From positions 1 through 42,619 of the forward strand of contig CAKTNS010000025.1 of NCBI GenBank assembly GCA_934589225.1: 42,619 nucleotides of DNA. The letters are read 5' to 3'. The position numbers and the translations under genes were made by a program. Positions 7,516 through 14,256 of this stretch are shown piece after piece; position 1 is the stretch's first letter; each line of letters opens with the position of its first letter. Origin of the DNA: an uncultured Oscillospiraceae bacterium. GTDB taxonomy: Bacteria > Bacillota > Clostridia > Oscillospirales > Oscillospiraceae. The notes under the pieces were generated by a model. That model was not told the origin of the DNA, did not search any database, and saw nothing but the letters and a program-made list of their open reading frames with translations.

Positions 7516-7545
7516 GTATCACAACGCACAGAAGAAGGCTGTCAA
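7516..7545 (-). promoter_or_regulatory. Candidate promoter of spoIID
   Basis: Minus-strand TTGACA (7540-7545) and TGATAC (7516-7521) with an 18-base spacer. The -10 box is poor for sigma-A; GATACCAT beside it is also reminiscent of a sporulation sigma-E -10 box, so the sigma factor is open. Confidence 0.4.
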
Positions 7546-7552
7546 AAACATA

Positions 7553-7581
7553 TTGCAATTGCCGGTTGACTCTGGTAAAAT
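7553..7581 (+). promoter_or_regulatory. Promoter of the E2-like acyltransferase gene
   Basis: TTGCAA (7553-7558), 17 bases, TAAAAT (7576-7581). Transcription would start near 7588, which argues that the ATG at 7588 is not the translation start and supports the GTG at 7621. Confidence 0.6.
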
Positions 7582-7620
7582 GTAGGGATGTATGATACTT
7601 TGTGCCCTGGAGGAATGACA

Positions 7621-8508
7621 GTGGAGACCAAAAAGAAAAAATGGGGCGACCGGCCGGACGCGGTCTGGCTGAAGGACCTGCCCTCTATGAACCGGATCAT
7701 GCCGGGAATCATGCCCAACCGGGCGGATAATGAGGCCTTTGTCAGTGTGGATATTGACTTTGCCCCGTTAAAGGCCTATGTGGACAAAAAGAATGAGAAT
7801 AGGACGGAGGACAAGGTGACCTTCTTCCAGGTCATTGCGGCGGCCATTGGCAAGGCCTTTGTCCTTCGGCCGAAAATGAACCGCTTCATTTGCAATTACA
7901 AGGTCTACCAGCGGGATGACATCAGCGTGGCCTTTACCGTCAAGAAAAAGTTCTCGGACCGGGCGGAGGAAGCTCTGGCGTTTATTCGCTATGACGAGAA
8001 CGACACCATGGATACCTTCCATGAAAAAATCATGAAGGTGATCCATGTGACCAAAAGCGACGTGGAAAAGGACACCTCCACCGGGGCCATGGATGTGGTG
8101 GCAAAGCTTCCCCAGTGGCTGATCAATACGATCATCAAGGTGGTTTTGTGGCTGGACAAGCACGGCTGGGCCCCCCAGGCGCTGATCGCCTCTGATCCCA
8201 ACCACGCCTCCATTTTCCTGTCCAACCTGGGCTCCATCGGTCTGGAGGTGGGATACCACCATCTGGTGAACTGGGGCACCAATTCCTGCTTCATTGTCAT
8301 CGGCAAGAAGCACCCCAAAATGTTCCACTATGCCGATGGAAGCCAGGAGCTCAAGGAGGTCGTCCCCCTGGGCATCACCCTGGATGAGCGCATTGCTGAC
8401 GGCTATTACTATTCCGGTACGGTGGCCCTGGTCAAGAAGCTTCTGGAGCATCCGGAGCTGCTGGATCTGCCCGCCAATACTCCGGTAGAATATGCCATTC
8501 AGCGGTAA
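7621..8508 (+). CDS. Stand-alone E2-like (CAT-fold) acyltransferase with altered catalytic motif
   Basis: 295 aa matching the C-terminal catalytic domain of 2-oxo acid dehydrogenase E2 enzymes (also the chloramphenicol acetyltransferase fold): KVTFFQVIAAAIGKAF, HASIFLSNLGSIGLEVGYHHLVNWGT, and the final segment with LDERIADGYYYSG before VKKLLEHPELL. There is no lipoyl domain and no E1/E3-binding domain, and no E1 or E3 gene nearby. In the usual motif HxxxDG the His is here Glu (codon 8386-8388, residue 256); Asp and Gly are kept. It is thus either an enzyme with changed chemistry or a non-catalytic relative. GTG 7621 is preferred because GGAGGA lies six bases upstream; ATG 7588 would sit at the transcription start. 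It is probably co-transcribed with the antiporter 21 bases downstream. Confidence 0.8.
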   Translation: METKKKKWGDRPDAVWLKDLPSMNRIMPGIMPNRADNEAFVSVDIDFAPLKAYVDKKNENRTEDKVTFFQVIAAAIGKAFVLRPKMNRFICNYKVYQRDDISVAFTVKKKFSDRAEEALAFIRYDENDTMDTFHEKIMKVIHVTKSDVEKDTSTGAMDVVAKLPQWLINTIIKVVLWLDKHGWAPQALIASDPNHASIFLSNLGSIGLEVGYHHLVNWGTNSCFIVIGKKHPKMFHYADGSQELKEVVPLGITLDERIADGYYYSGTVALVKKLLEHPELLDLPANTPVEYAIQR

Positions 8509-8529
8509 AATAAGAAGGAGTGTCAGTAT

Positions 8530-9516
8530 ATGTTTGTACCTGTTCTTCTGTTTGCTGTGGGATTGGTTTTGCTGATCAAAGGCGGCGACTGGTTTGTAGA
8601 CGGGGCCACCGGCATTGCCGAGCGGTTCCATGTGCCGGAGATCATCATCGGCGCCACGGTGGTTTCCATCGGCACCACGCTGCCGGAGGTCATGGTTTCC
8701 GCAACCTCCGCCCTGACCGGCCACGGAGAGATCGCTTACGGCAACGCCGTGGGCTCGATCATCTGCAATACGGCCCTGATTGCCGCCATTACCGTGGCCC
8801 TTCGCCCCGGCCCCGTGGACACCAAGGCGCTGAAAACCCCGGTGTGCTTCTTCTTTGGCTCCGCCGCCATCTACTGTCTGAACGTCTATCTGACGGGCTA
8901 TTTTGGCCGCCCCTTGGGCCTGCTGCTGTTGGGGATTTTCGTTGTCTATATGGTCGTCACCATCCGCCAGGGCTTCCGGAACCCCGTGGTGGCCGCGGAG
9001 GAAACAGAGGAGGCCCAGGAAGCGGAAGAGAAGGCCCAGGCCAATTCCATGGGCAAGGACATTCTTCTGCTCATCATCGGCGCGGCCTTGGTAGCCGTGG
9101 GAGCGGACCTGCTGGTGGATAACGGCACCCTGATCGCCAAGGCTCTGGGTGTTCCGGAATCCGTCATCGCCCTGACCTTTGTAGCCCTGGGCACCAGCCT
9201 GCCGGAGCTGGTCACCGCCATTACGTCCCTTGTCAAGGGCCACGGCGCCCTGTCGCTGGGCAATGTGATCGGCGCCAACATCTTCAACCTGGTCCTGGTC
9301 TGCGGTGCCTCCATGACTCTGGCCCCCTTCCGCATCCCCCAGTCCAGCACCCTCTTTGGCCGCAACGCCTCCCTGGTCCTGGACATCCCCTTGATGCTCT
9401 TCGTCATGGCCTTCCTGACCCTGCCCGCGCTGAAAGCAAAGAAGCTCTCCCGCTATCAGGGTATTGTGCTGCTGCTGCTTTACGCCGGATTCTGCGCCAT
9501 TCAGTTTACAATGTAA
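8530..9516 (+). CDS. Calcium/sodium antiporter, CaCA family (YrbG-like)
   Basis: 328 aa integral membrane protein with about ten hydrophobic segments, arranged as two inverted homologous halves. Each half carries the CaCA alpha-repeat: GTTLPEVMVS at 48-57 with GNAVGSIICN after it, and GTSLPELVTA from 221 with GNVIGANIFN after it. The central loop (about 155-175) is a highly acidic Glu/Ala stretch facing the cytoplasm. Members exchange Na+ or H+ for Ca2+ at the cytoplasmic membrane. AAGGAG precedes the ATG. It follows the E2-like gene and ends at a strong terminator that overlaps the next (tRNA) promoter. Confidence 0.92.
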   Translation: MFVPVLLFAVGLVLLIKGGDWFVDGATGIAERFHVPEIIIGATVVSIGTTLPEVMVSATSALTGHGEIAYGNAVGSIICNTALIAAITVALRPGPVDTKALKTPVCFFFGSAAIYCLNVYLTGYFGRPLGLLLLGIFVVYMVVTIRQGFRNPVVAAEETEEAQEAEEKAQANSMGKDILLLIIGAALVAVGADLLVDNGTLIAKALGVPESVIALTFVALGTSLPELVTAITSLVKGHGALSLGNVIGANIFNLVLVCGASMTLAPFRIPQSSTLFGRNASLVLDIPLMLFVMAFLTLPALKAKKLSRYQGIVLLLLYAGFCAIQFTM

Positions 9517-9541
9517 GCCCTCTCTCCCATAAAAATCACCG

Positions 9542-9587
9542 CAAGCAGAAAGCAGGAAAAATAACTGCTTTCTGCTTGACTTTTTTG
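9542..9587 (+). terminator. Terminator after the antiporter, overlapping the tRNA promoter
   Basis: CAAGCAGAAAGCAG (9542-9555) and CTGCTTTCTGCTTG (9565-9578) form a perfect 14-bp stem with a 9-base loop, followed by ACTTTTTT. The 3' arm contains the first three bases of the TTGACT -35 box of the tRNA-Ala promoter. Confidence 0.85.
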
Positions 9588-9604
9588 GAAAAGAGAGTTA
9601 TAAT
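9576..9604 (+). promoter_or_regulatory. Promoter of tRNA-Ala
   Basis: TTGACT (9576-9581), 17 bases, TATAAT (9599-9604), about 20 bases before the mature tRNA 5' end. Confidence 0.85.
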
Positions 9605-9624
9605 ACCCACGCAATTGAACACAT

Positions 9625-9700
9625 GGGCTTGTAGCGCAGTTGGGAGCGCACCACATTCGCATTGTGGGGGTCGAGGGTTCGAATCCCTTCAAGTCCACCA
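9625..9700 (+). tRNA. tRNA-Ala, anticodon CGC
   Basis: 76 bases with encoded CCA. Acceptor arm GGGCTTG/CAAGTCC (one G:U), D arm GCGC/GCGC, anticodon stem CCACA/TGTGG with loop TTCGCAT (anticodon CGC, reading GCG), and T arm GAGGG/CCCTT with the TTCGAAT loop. It is a single-gene unit with its own promoter and terminator. Confidence 0.95.
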
Positions 9701-9708
9701 GAATGTTA

Positions 9709-9739
9709 CCCGGTAAACGTGATGTTTGCCGGGATTTTC
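9709..9739 (+). terminator. Terminator of tRNA-Ala
   Basis: CCCGGTAAAC and GTTTGCCGGG form a 10-bp stem with a 5-base loop (9709-9733), followed by ATTTTCT. Confidence 0.8.
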
Positions 9740-9786
9740 TTGCGCTTTTTACAGAAGTTCAGTTCTCCACCGAAAGAGAACTTTGA

Positions 9787-11097
9787 TCAGGTCGGTTCCG
9801 GAAATTGGATCACATGGTGAAATTGCTTGTTTTCGGGATCATAGTACATGGTCGTAACGCCATGATATTTTGATACAGTCCTTTCAATGCTCCGCAGCCC
9901 GACACCGTGCAGAAGTCGATCCGCTTTCTTGGTGCGAAAGCCTCCGTTCCCATCCGGCATTGGGGGATCATCGCAGGAGTTTACAACTGAAATCACAATT
10001 ACCGATTGGGCTGTGTTCCTTATCACAGACAACTCAATCAGCTTTTGGGCAGAAGCTTCGGCAGCTTCCAGCGCGTTGGAAAGCAGATTGCCGTATAGTG
10101 TCGTGATGCTGGCGGCATCGAGGAAAGCAGAGCTGTTTTCCCGAACATCGCAGTGAAATTGAATATTCCTTGCCTTGCAATCATCCCGAAACCGCAGCAA
10201 AAGTAGATTTAAAATAGGGTCCGTGCATAGCTTTACCTGCTTAGAAAGTGTAAAGCTTTCTTCCAGTCCGGAAATATAGGCTTCTATTTCAGCGGAGCCA
10301 TTCTGTTTGGCCAGGGCATCAATGGTGCCCAAGTGCTTTTTGATGTCATGTATCAGAATGCGTTGATTTTCAAACTGTTCCTGTAGCGCGCTGTAGTAAG
10401 CAACGTCTGCCTGTTCTTTCTGCATGCTTAACTGCAACGTCAGATATTCCGTATTGGCCTTCTGCAAACAGTCATACAGAATAAGGAAAATCAAATTGAC
10501 AATGAACAGTGTTACGATCATCAGAATTGTGATGATGGAACTATTCCCGATTATTCCGTCCGCCATTCCAAAATACACGATCGTAATAGCAATCACGGCA
10601 GACAGCAACGGGAGAACGCAGAACAGTACCATCAGGCGGGGCTCTTTATTTCCATACTGATGGGGCGCAAAGATACGTGATCCAATCATAGAAAACATGA
10701 GATACAGCAGTTTGCTAAGGACCGCAAGAAGAAGCATGATATGGAAATTATAGGTGTAGGCGGAAAACGCATACCCGAATAAACCGATGATCAGGGCAAC
10801 AAGGAGTTCAGCGCCAACCATGGCGAAGCACAAAAACGTAGAATGAAGCAGGGCTGTTTTGATACTGCACTGATAATTCTGCCGGATCAAAAAATAATTG
10901 ATCCCACAAAAAGTTATAGCGTTTATGGTCGTGTTACCCAGGAGAGAAAAAGCGAATAAGGCCGCATAGCCGAGGCCGAAGGAGCAAATCAAATAATGAA
11001 GTGACCTTTTCCTGTTTAATATATACTCAAGGTACAGCCATGCGATCATCGCCTCCGCGACAAATACAGTTGCAACGCAAATTTTCTCGCCAATCAT
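9787..11097 (-). CDS. GHKL-type (AgrC/VirS-like) sensor histidine kinase
   Basis: 436 aa. The first ~210 residues contain six or seven hydrophobic segments, the polytopic input domain typical of peptide- or lipid-sensing kinases. A coiled linker follows, then the dimerisation box with ILIHDIKKHL (phospho-His H250) and a GHKL ATPase with N-box YGNLLSNALEAAE (about 335-347) and G-box HGVGLRSI (397-404). It would autophosphorylate and pass phosphate to the LytTR regulator encoded just upstream; its ATG overlaps the regulator stop (ATGA). No AgrB/AgrD-type peptide genes are visible, so the signal is unknown. Local base composition is more AT-rich than the housekeeping genes around it. An upstream in-frame extension overlaps the regulator gene and is rejected. 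Confidence 0.9.
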   Translation of the reverse strand: MIGEKICVATVFVAEAMIAWLYLEYILNRKRSLHYLICSFGLGYAALFAFSLLGNTTINAITFCGINYFLIRQNYQCSIKTALLHSTFLCFAMVGAELLVALIIGLFGYAFSAYTYNFHIMLLLAVLSKLLYLMFSMIGSRIFAPHQYGNKEPRLMVLFCVLPLLSAVIAITIVYFGMADGIIGNSSIITILMIVTLFIVNLIFLILYDCLQKANTEYLTLQLSMQKEQADVAYYSALQEQFENQRILIHDIKKHLGTIDALAKQNGSAEIEAYISGLEESFTLSKQVKLCTDPILNLLLLRFRDDCKARNIQFHCDVRENSSAFLDAASITTLYGNLLSNALEAAEASAQKLIELSVIRNTAQSVIVISVVNSCDDPPMPDGNGGFRTKKADRLLHGVGLRSIERTVSKYHGVTTMYYDPENKQFHHVIQFPEPT

Positions 11098-11807
11098 TTT
11101 GTGCTCTCCATATACATCAAATAGGTGTTTTTGAAATGGGAAAATTTCCTTCTGGACAAATACGCCTCCATTTGCTGGTTTCCGTTCCTGAGAATGACCC
11201 TGTCCCTGTCCATGCTGTAAACAAAGCGCATATTGATGATGTAGCTGCGGTGGGTCAAATAAAAGCAAGGTAAGAAGAGCGTTTCACGCCAATATTCCAT
11301 GTTTTTAATGCTGATGAGATCCCCATCTGTTGTGTGGATGATCGTTTTCCGATTGGTGCTTTCTACGCAAATGATTTCCTCTGATCTCCGCACGGAAATG
11401 CCAGCGCTCGTTTCAATCGGAAATTCCGAGGTTTCAATGTTATAGGCATAAACCGCGTCCTTCAAATTGCGGAACAATCTGGTTTTGTCTATCGGCTTGG
11501 ACAGATAGCGAAAAACCTGAAAGCGCATGGCCTCGTCCAAATAGTCCGGGTAGGCCGTTACGATGAAAATCTTGATTCTTGGGTTCTTTTCTTTCAATTT
11601 GGCCCCGGCCTGTATTCCGCTGGCTCCGGGCATCTCGACATCCAGAAACGCAATATCAAAGGACGCTTCCTGGCGAATCAGCTCATCCCCCGTGTGATAG
11701 ACGGCATATTTCGGTTCCGCTCCACCCAAGCTCTCGAAAAACGCTTTTACAAGGGACAGAAGCTGCCGGAGAATAACAGGATCGTCATCACAAAAAACAA
11801 TCCGCAT
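11094..11807 (-). CDS. LytTR-family response regulator (AgrA/LytR-like)
   Basis: 237 aa. The receiver domain spans about 1-120: acidic pocket FCDDD at 5-9, phosphorylated Asp probably D56 in FLDVEMPG, conserved Thr in VTAYP and Lys in YLSKPID. The LytTR DNA-binding domain covers about 135-235 (VRRSEEIICVES ... FYLTHRSYIINMRFV ... YLSRRKFSHFKNTYL). LytTR regulators bind pairs of short direct repeats and commonly activate exporter, bacteriocin or surface-gene promoters. ATG 11807 is preceded by AAGGAAGGGGGG. It lies first in an operon with its kinase and divergent from the Nudix-ABC genes. A 10-bp-period repeat at 11891-11920 lies upstream of its promoter. Confidence 0.92.
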   Translation of the reverse strand: MRIVFCDDDPVILRQLLSLVKAFFESLGGAEPKYAVYHTGDELIRQEASFDIAFLDVEMPGASGIQAGAKLKEKNPRIKIFIVTAYPDYLDEAMRFQVFRYLSKPIDKTRLFRNLKDAVYAYNIETSEFPIETSAGISVRRSEEIICVESTNRKTIIHTTDGDLISIKNMEYWRETLFLPCFYLTHRSYIINMRFVYSMDRDRVILRNGNQQMEAYLSRRKFSHFKNTYLMYMESTK

Positions 11808-11831
11808 AAGCGCCCCCCTTCCTTTGAGAAG

Positions 11832-11860
11832 ATTATAGCATACTTCAGCAGAATTGTCAT
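11832..11860 (-). promoter_or_regulatory. Promoter of the LytTR/GHKL operon
   Basis: Minus-strand ATGACA (11855-11860), 17 bases, TATAAT (11832-11837), with a TG one base before the -10 box (extended -10). Confidence 0.7.
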
Positions 11861-11890
11861 TATTCCTTGTCAGACCTTGCCGCTCGACCG

Positions 11891-11930
11891 TATGACCCAC
11901 TATGACCGTTTATGCACGAAATCATGCATT
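11891..11930. repeat. 10-bp-period direct repeats, possible regulator-binding site
   Basis: TATGACCCAC (11901-11910), TATGACCGTT (11911-11920) and a weaker TATGCACGAA (11921-11930) follow one another at exactly one helical turn; a further GACCG lies just before them (11896-11900). The block lies about 31-70 bases upstream of the -35 box of the LytTR operon and in front of the divergent Nudix promoter. An overlapping ATGCA/TGCAT inverted repeat follows. Binding by the LytTR regulator is an inference from position; the spacing is not the classical 21-22 bp. Confidence 0.45.
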
Positions 11931-11944
11931 TCAAGCAAGATCCA

Positions 11945-11973
11945 TTGATATCTGATTGGATTTGAAATAAAAT
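11945..11973 (+). promoter_or_regulatory. Probable promoter of the Nudix-ABC transporter operon
   Basis: TTGATA (11945-11950), 17 bases, TAAAAT (11968-11973). It gives a leader of about 75 bases that contains the 13-codon frame at 12021-12062. Confidence 0.55.
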
Positions 11974-12020
11974 GAAGCTATACAAAAAGTTGCATGACTA
12001 AATTTAAGAAGGAACACGAT

Positions 12021-12062
12021 ATGATAATAAACGGGAAAAAGGAGAAATTTTATTGTGGATAA
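12021..12062 (+). CDS. Possible 13-codon leader ORF overlapping the Nudix start
   Basis: An ATG at 12021 with AAGGA seven bases upstream opens a 13-residue frame (MIINGKKEKFYCG) that stops at 12060-12062, overlapping the GTG start of the Nudix gene (12055) by eight bases. The overlap and the good ribosome site suggest translational coupling. Whether the peptide matters is unknown; it may be chance. Confidence 0.3.
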   Translation: MIINGKKEKFYCG

Positions 12063-12519
12063 AAACTACATCAAATGGATAAGAAGTAAAGTAGGTCACG
12101 AGACGATCATTTTGAATTTCGCAGGTGGGTGTATTAAAAACGATAATGGAGAAATTCTTTTGCAGAAAAGAAAAGATAAAAACGTATGGGGATTTCCTGG
12201 AGGTGCTATCGAAATTGGGGAGAGCGCTCAACAGACAGCTATCAGGGAAATCAAAGAGGAAACCGGACTTGATGTTTTTCCCCAAAAAATGATTGGTGTG
12301 TATACTGGATATTTTGATGAATATCCAAATGGAGACAAAGCCCAAGTGATCTCTATTTTTTTCGACCTGGAGATAGTGGGTGGAAATCTCGTTGAAAGTA
12401 ATGATGAGACTTTAGAGTTAAAATTTTTTGATGAAAAAAGCATTCCCAAACTTGTGAATCAGCAACATGAGGATGCATTACGGGACATCATTAATCGAGA
12501 ATATGGTGTTTGTCGCTAA
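12055..12519 (+). CDS. Nudix hydrolase
   Basis: 154 aa. It has a complete Nudix box GX5EX7REUXEEXGU at residues 50-72 (GAIEIGE ... REIKEETGL), with the catalytic/metal-binding REIKEE intact. Upstream, FAGGCIKNDNGEILLQKRK is the typical first strand pair of the fold. Nudix enzymes hydrolyse nucleoside diphosphates linked to another moiety (NTPs, sugar nucleotides, ADP-ribose, capped nucleotides); the substrate is not readable here. The GTG start at 12055 has GGAG ten bases upstream. The gene is markedly AT-rich relative to the flanking housekeeping DNA and is 48 bases before an ABC transporter gene in the same direction. Confidence 0.9.
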   Translation: MDKNYIKWIRSKVGHETIILNFAGGCIKNDNGEILLQKRKDKNVWGFPGGAIEIGESAQQTAIREIKEETGLDVFPQKMIGVYTGYFDEYPNGDKAQVISIFFDLEIVGGNLVESNDETLELKFFDEKSIPKLVNQQHEDALRDIINREYGVCR

Positions 12520-12567
12520 TAGTGAGCTGATAAAAAAGTACGATCTGGAGAGAGGCGTTTTATAGCA

Positions 12568-14172
12568 ATGAAAAGCTTATCGGGAGTCCTGCGACTGAAA
12601 GGTTATGTCGCCAAACGGAAAAATAGACTTTTTTACATCGTTCTCCTTGCGTTTGGGTGTTCCATTCTGGAATTGTGTCCGGCTCAAATCGTCGCCCGGA
12701 TCGTGGACATCCTACCGGCAGCGCCACTTCATCGTGCTTTTGAATGGGTGCTGTTGTTTGGAGGTACATATGTGCTTTCCAGTATCCTTGCTCTTGTTTA
12801 CGGAATTATTGTTATGAATTTCAACAACGAGATCATTGAAGATGTGCGAAAGGATGTTGTACGGTCTGTGATCCACCGTGAGGTCAAAGTAACAGACCCG
12901 GATATTTCCGGTGATGTGATTACTAGATTGACAGGAGATGTAGAACAGATCACCAGGGTGATCGCCGGGCCGCTGAACGGTTTCCTCCGGCAGATACTGG
13001 TCTTTGCGTTCTCCCTTGCGGTGTTGGGAACAATTGATCTGAAGCTGATCGTTGTAACGGTAGCGGTATCAATTGTGTTGTATCATTTGTCAAAACGGGT
13101 AAGTAATAAAAACAAGGAATACGGACAGCGGGAACGAGAACAAATCGGAAAAATCAGCACCGTTTTTTCTGACATCCTAAAGAATCGCATCCTTGTCAAA
13201 TCATATGGAACGGAAAGAATAGAGATTGAACGTGTTGAAGATTTGAGCGACAAGATCCTGAACTGCCGAAAAAGCCAGATGGGATATATGACACGGTACT
13301 GGTCCGGGGTAGAGATCTGCAATTGTACCGGATATGTGGCTGCGTTTCTTGCCTGCATCTACGAAGTGAAAGCGGGACATTGCTCTATAGGACAGGTCGT
13401 TGTGGTTTATGCATACCTTCAGCGTGTGTTTTCAACGATGGTCAATATTAGTCGGTACAGAACAGATATTTTTAACGCAGACGCCGCATTGACCAGAGTG
13501 TTTTCACTTGTCGGCATAGAAAACGTACATTTTGAAAAAGAGGTGGAGGGAAACGACAAAATCGAAAAAGTCGTGGTTTCCGATTTGACAGTCTCATACG
13601 GAAATAAACGCGTTGTAGAGCATCTCAACATGGAGATGAGAAAGGGAACAGTCACAGCACTGGTGGCAGAAAGCGGAAGAGGAAAGAGTACAGTGATCCA
13701 GACCTTTGCCGGTTTTACGGATATTACCGGTGGAAAGATATTCTTTGATCAAAAAGACGTGACAAACCAAGTTTCTTTACGAAGAAAAATGATGAGGATT
13801 TGTTATCAGCTCCCCTATCTGCAACAAAAAACCATTGCGGAGAATCTGGACTATGGGAAAGATGGAAAAGAAGGAAACAACCGCTTTGAATCCATAGTCC
13901 GCGAAATCGTGAACAAAAAGGGATTGGAAGAAATACTGGATACATCAAACAACGGGTTATCCGGTGGAGAAGCAAGGAGAATTGCTCTGGCAAGAACCGT
14001 GAACCGACATGTTCCGTTTTACCTCTTTGATGAGCCTACCGCGGAGCTGGACGAAGAAAACCGCAAAAAGGTCATGAAAGCGATCCGACAGCTCGCTCAG
14101 GATTCAGTCGTTCTCATTGCAACACACGACCAGGATTTGATTCGTGAAGCAGATCAAATCATTCGATTATAA
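12568..14172 (+). CDS. ABC half-exporter (fused membrane and ATPase domains)
   Basis: 534 aa, somewhat short for an exporter half-molecule. The membrane domain (about 20-300) has hydrophobic segments near 22-48, 60-84, 143-172 and 252-290. The ATPase domain begins about 336: A-loop Tyr in LTVSYGNKR, Walker A AESGRGKST at 367-375, signature LSGGEARR at 464-471, Walker B FYLFDEPT at 484-491 and the H-loop ATHD. The first Gly of the usual GxxGxGKST is Ala here. As a half-transporter it should act as a homodimer or with an unseen partner. GGAGAGAGG precedes the ATG. The neighbouring Nudix and LytTR/GHKL genes suggest a regulated export unit, but no peptide substrate gene is recognisable. AT-rich, possibly acquired. 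Confidence 0.88.
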   Translation: MKSLSGVLRLKGYVAKRKNRLFYIVLLAFGCSILELCPAQIVARIVDILPAAPLHRAFEWVLLFGGTYVLSSILALVYGIIVMNFNNEIIEDVRKDVVRSVIHREVKVTDPDISGDVITRLTGDVEQITRVIAGPLNGFLRQILVFAFSLAVLGTIDLKLIVVTVAVSIVLYHLSKRVSNKNKEYGQREREQIGKISTVFSDILKNRILVKSYGTERIEIERVEDLSDKILNCRKSQMGYMTRYWSGVEICNCTGYVAAFLACIYEVKAGHCSIGQVVVVYAYLQRVFSTMVNISRYRTDIFNADAALTRVFSLVGIENVHFEKEVEGNDKIEKVVVSDLTVSYGNKRVVEHLNMEMRKGTVTALVAESGRGKSTVIQTFAGFTDITGGKIFFDQKDVTNQVSLRRKMMRICYQLPYLQQKTIAENLDYGKDGKEGNNRFESIVREIVNKKGLEEILDTSNNGLSGGEARRIALARTVNRHVPFYLFDEPTAELDEENRKKVMKAIRQLAQDSVVLIATHDQDLIREADQIIRL

Positions 14173-14210
14173 GACAATGTAGCCGTGGGTGCAAAGGGGG
14201 CACAATAAAA

Positions 14211-14256
14211 AACCGGGCCTGATCGGAGCATTTCCGTTCAGGCCCGATATTCTTTT
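14211..14256. terminator. Bidirectional terminator between the ABC exporter and the small membrane protein
   Basis: CGGGCCTGA (14214-14222) and TCAGGCCCG (14238-14246) form a 9-bp stem. A T-rich tract (ATATTCTTTTTT) follows on the plus strand and an A-run precedes it (14206-14212), so it can stop the ABC exporter transcript and the convergent gene. Confidence 0.75.

Noticed and set aside
7768..9243. Long minus-strand open frame opposite the E2-like and antiporter genes
   Set aside because: No start signal, low-complexity His/Gly/Gln content, and fully covered by two well-supported genes on the plus strand.
9506..9516. TTACAATGTAA at the antiporter stop as a third BlaI-type operator
   Set aside because: The half-sites are three bases apart rather than four, and it lies at the end of a coding region with no promoter to control.
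9741..9786. AGTTCTC/GAGAACT hairpin as terminator of the histidine kinase gene
   Set aside because: A 7-bp stem without a T-tract on the minus strand; too weak to call.
11891..11920. Classical LytTR binding pair
   Set aside because: On the minus strand ACGGTC recurs at 18 bases, not the 21-22 expected for AgrA/VirR-type sites, so only a position-based possibility is kept.
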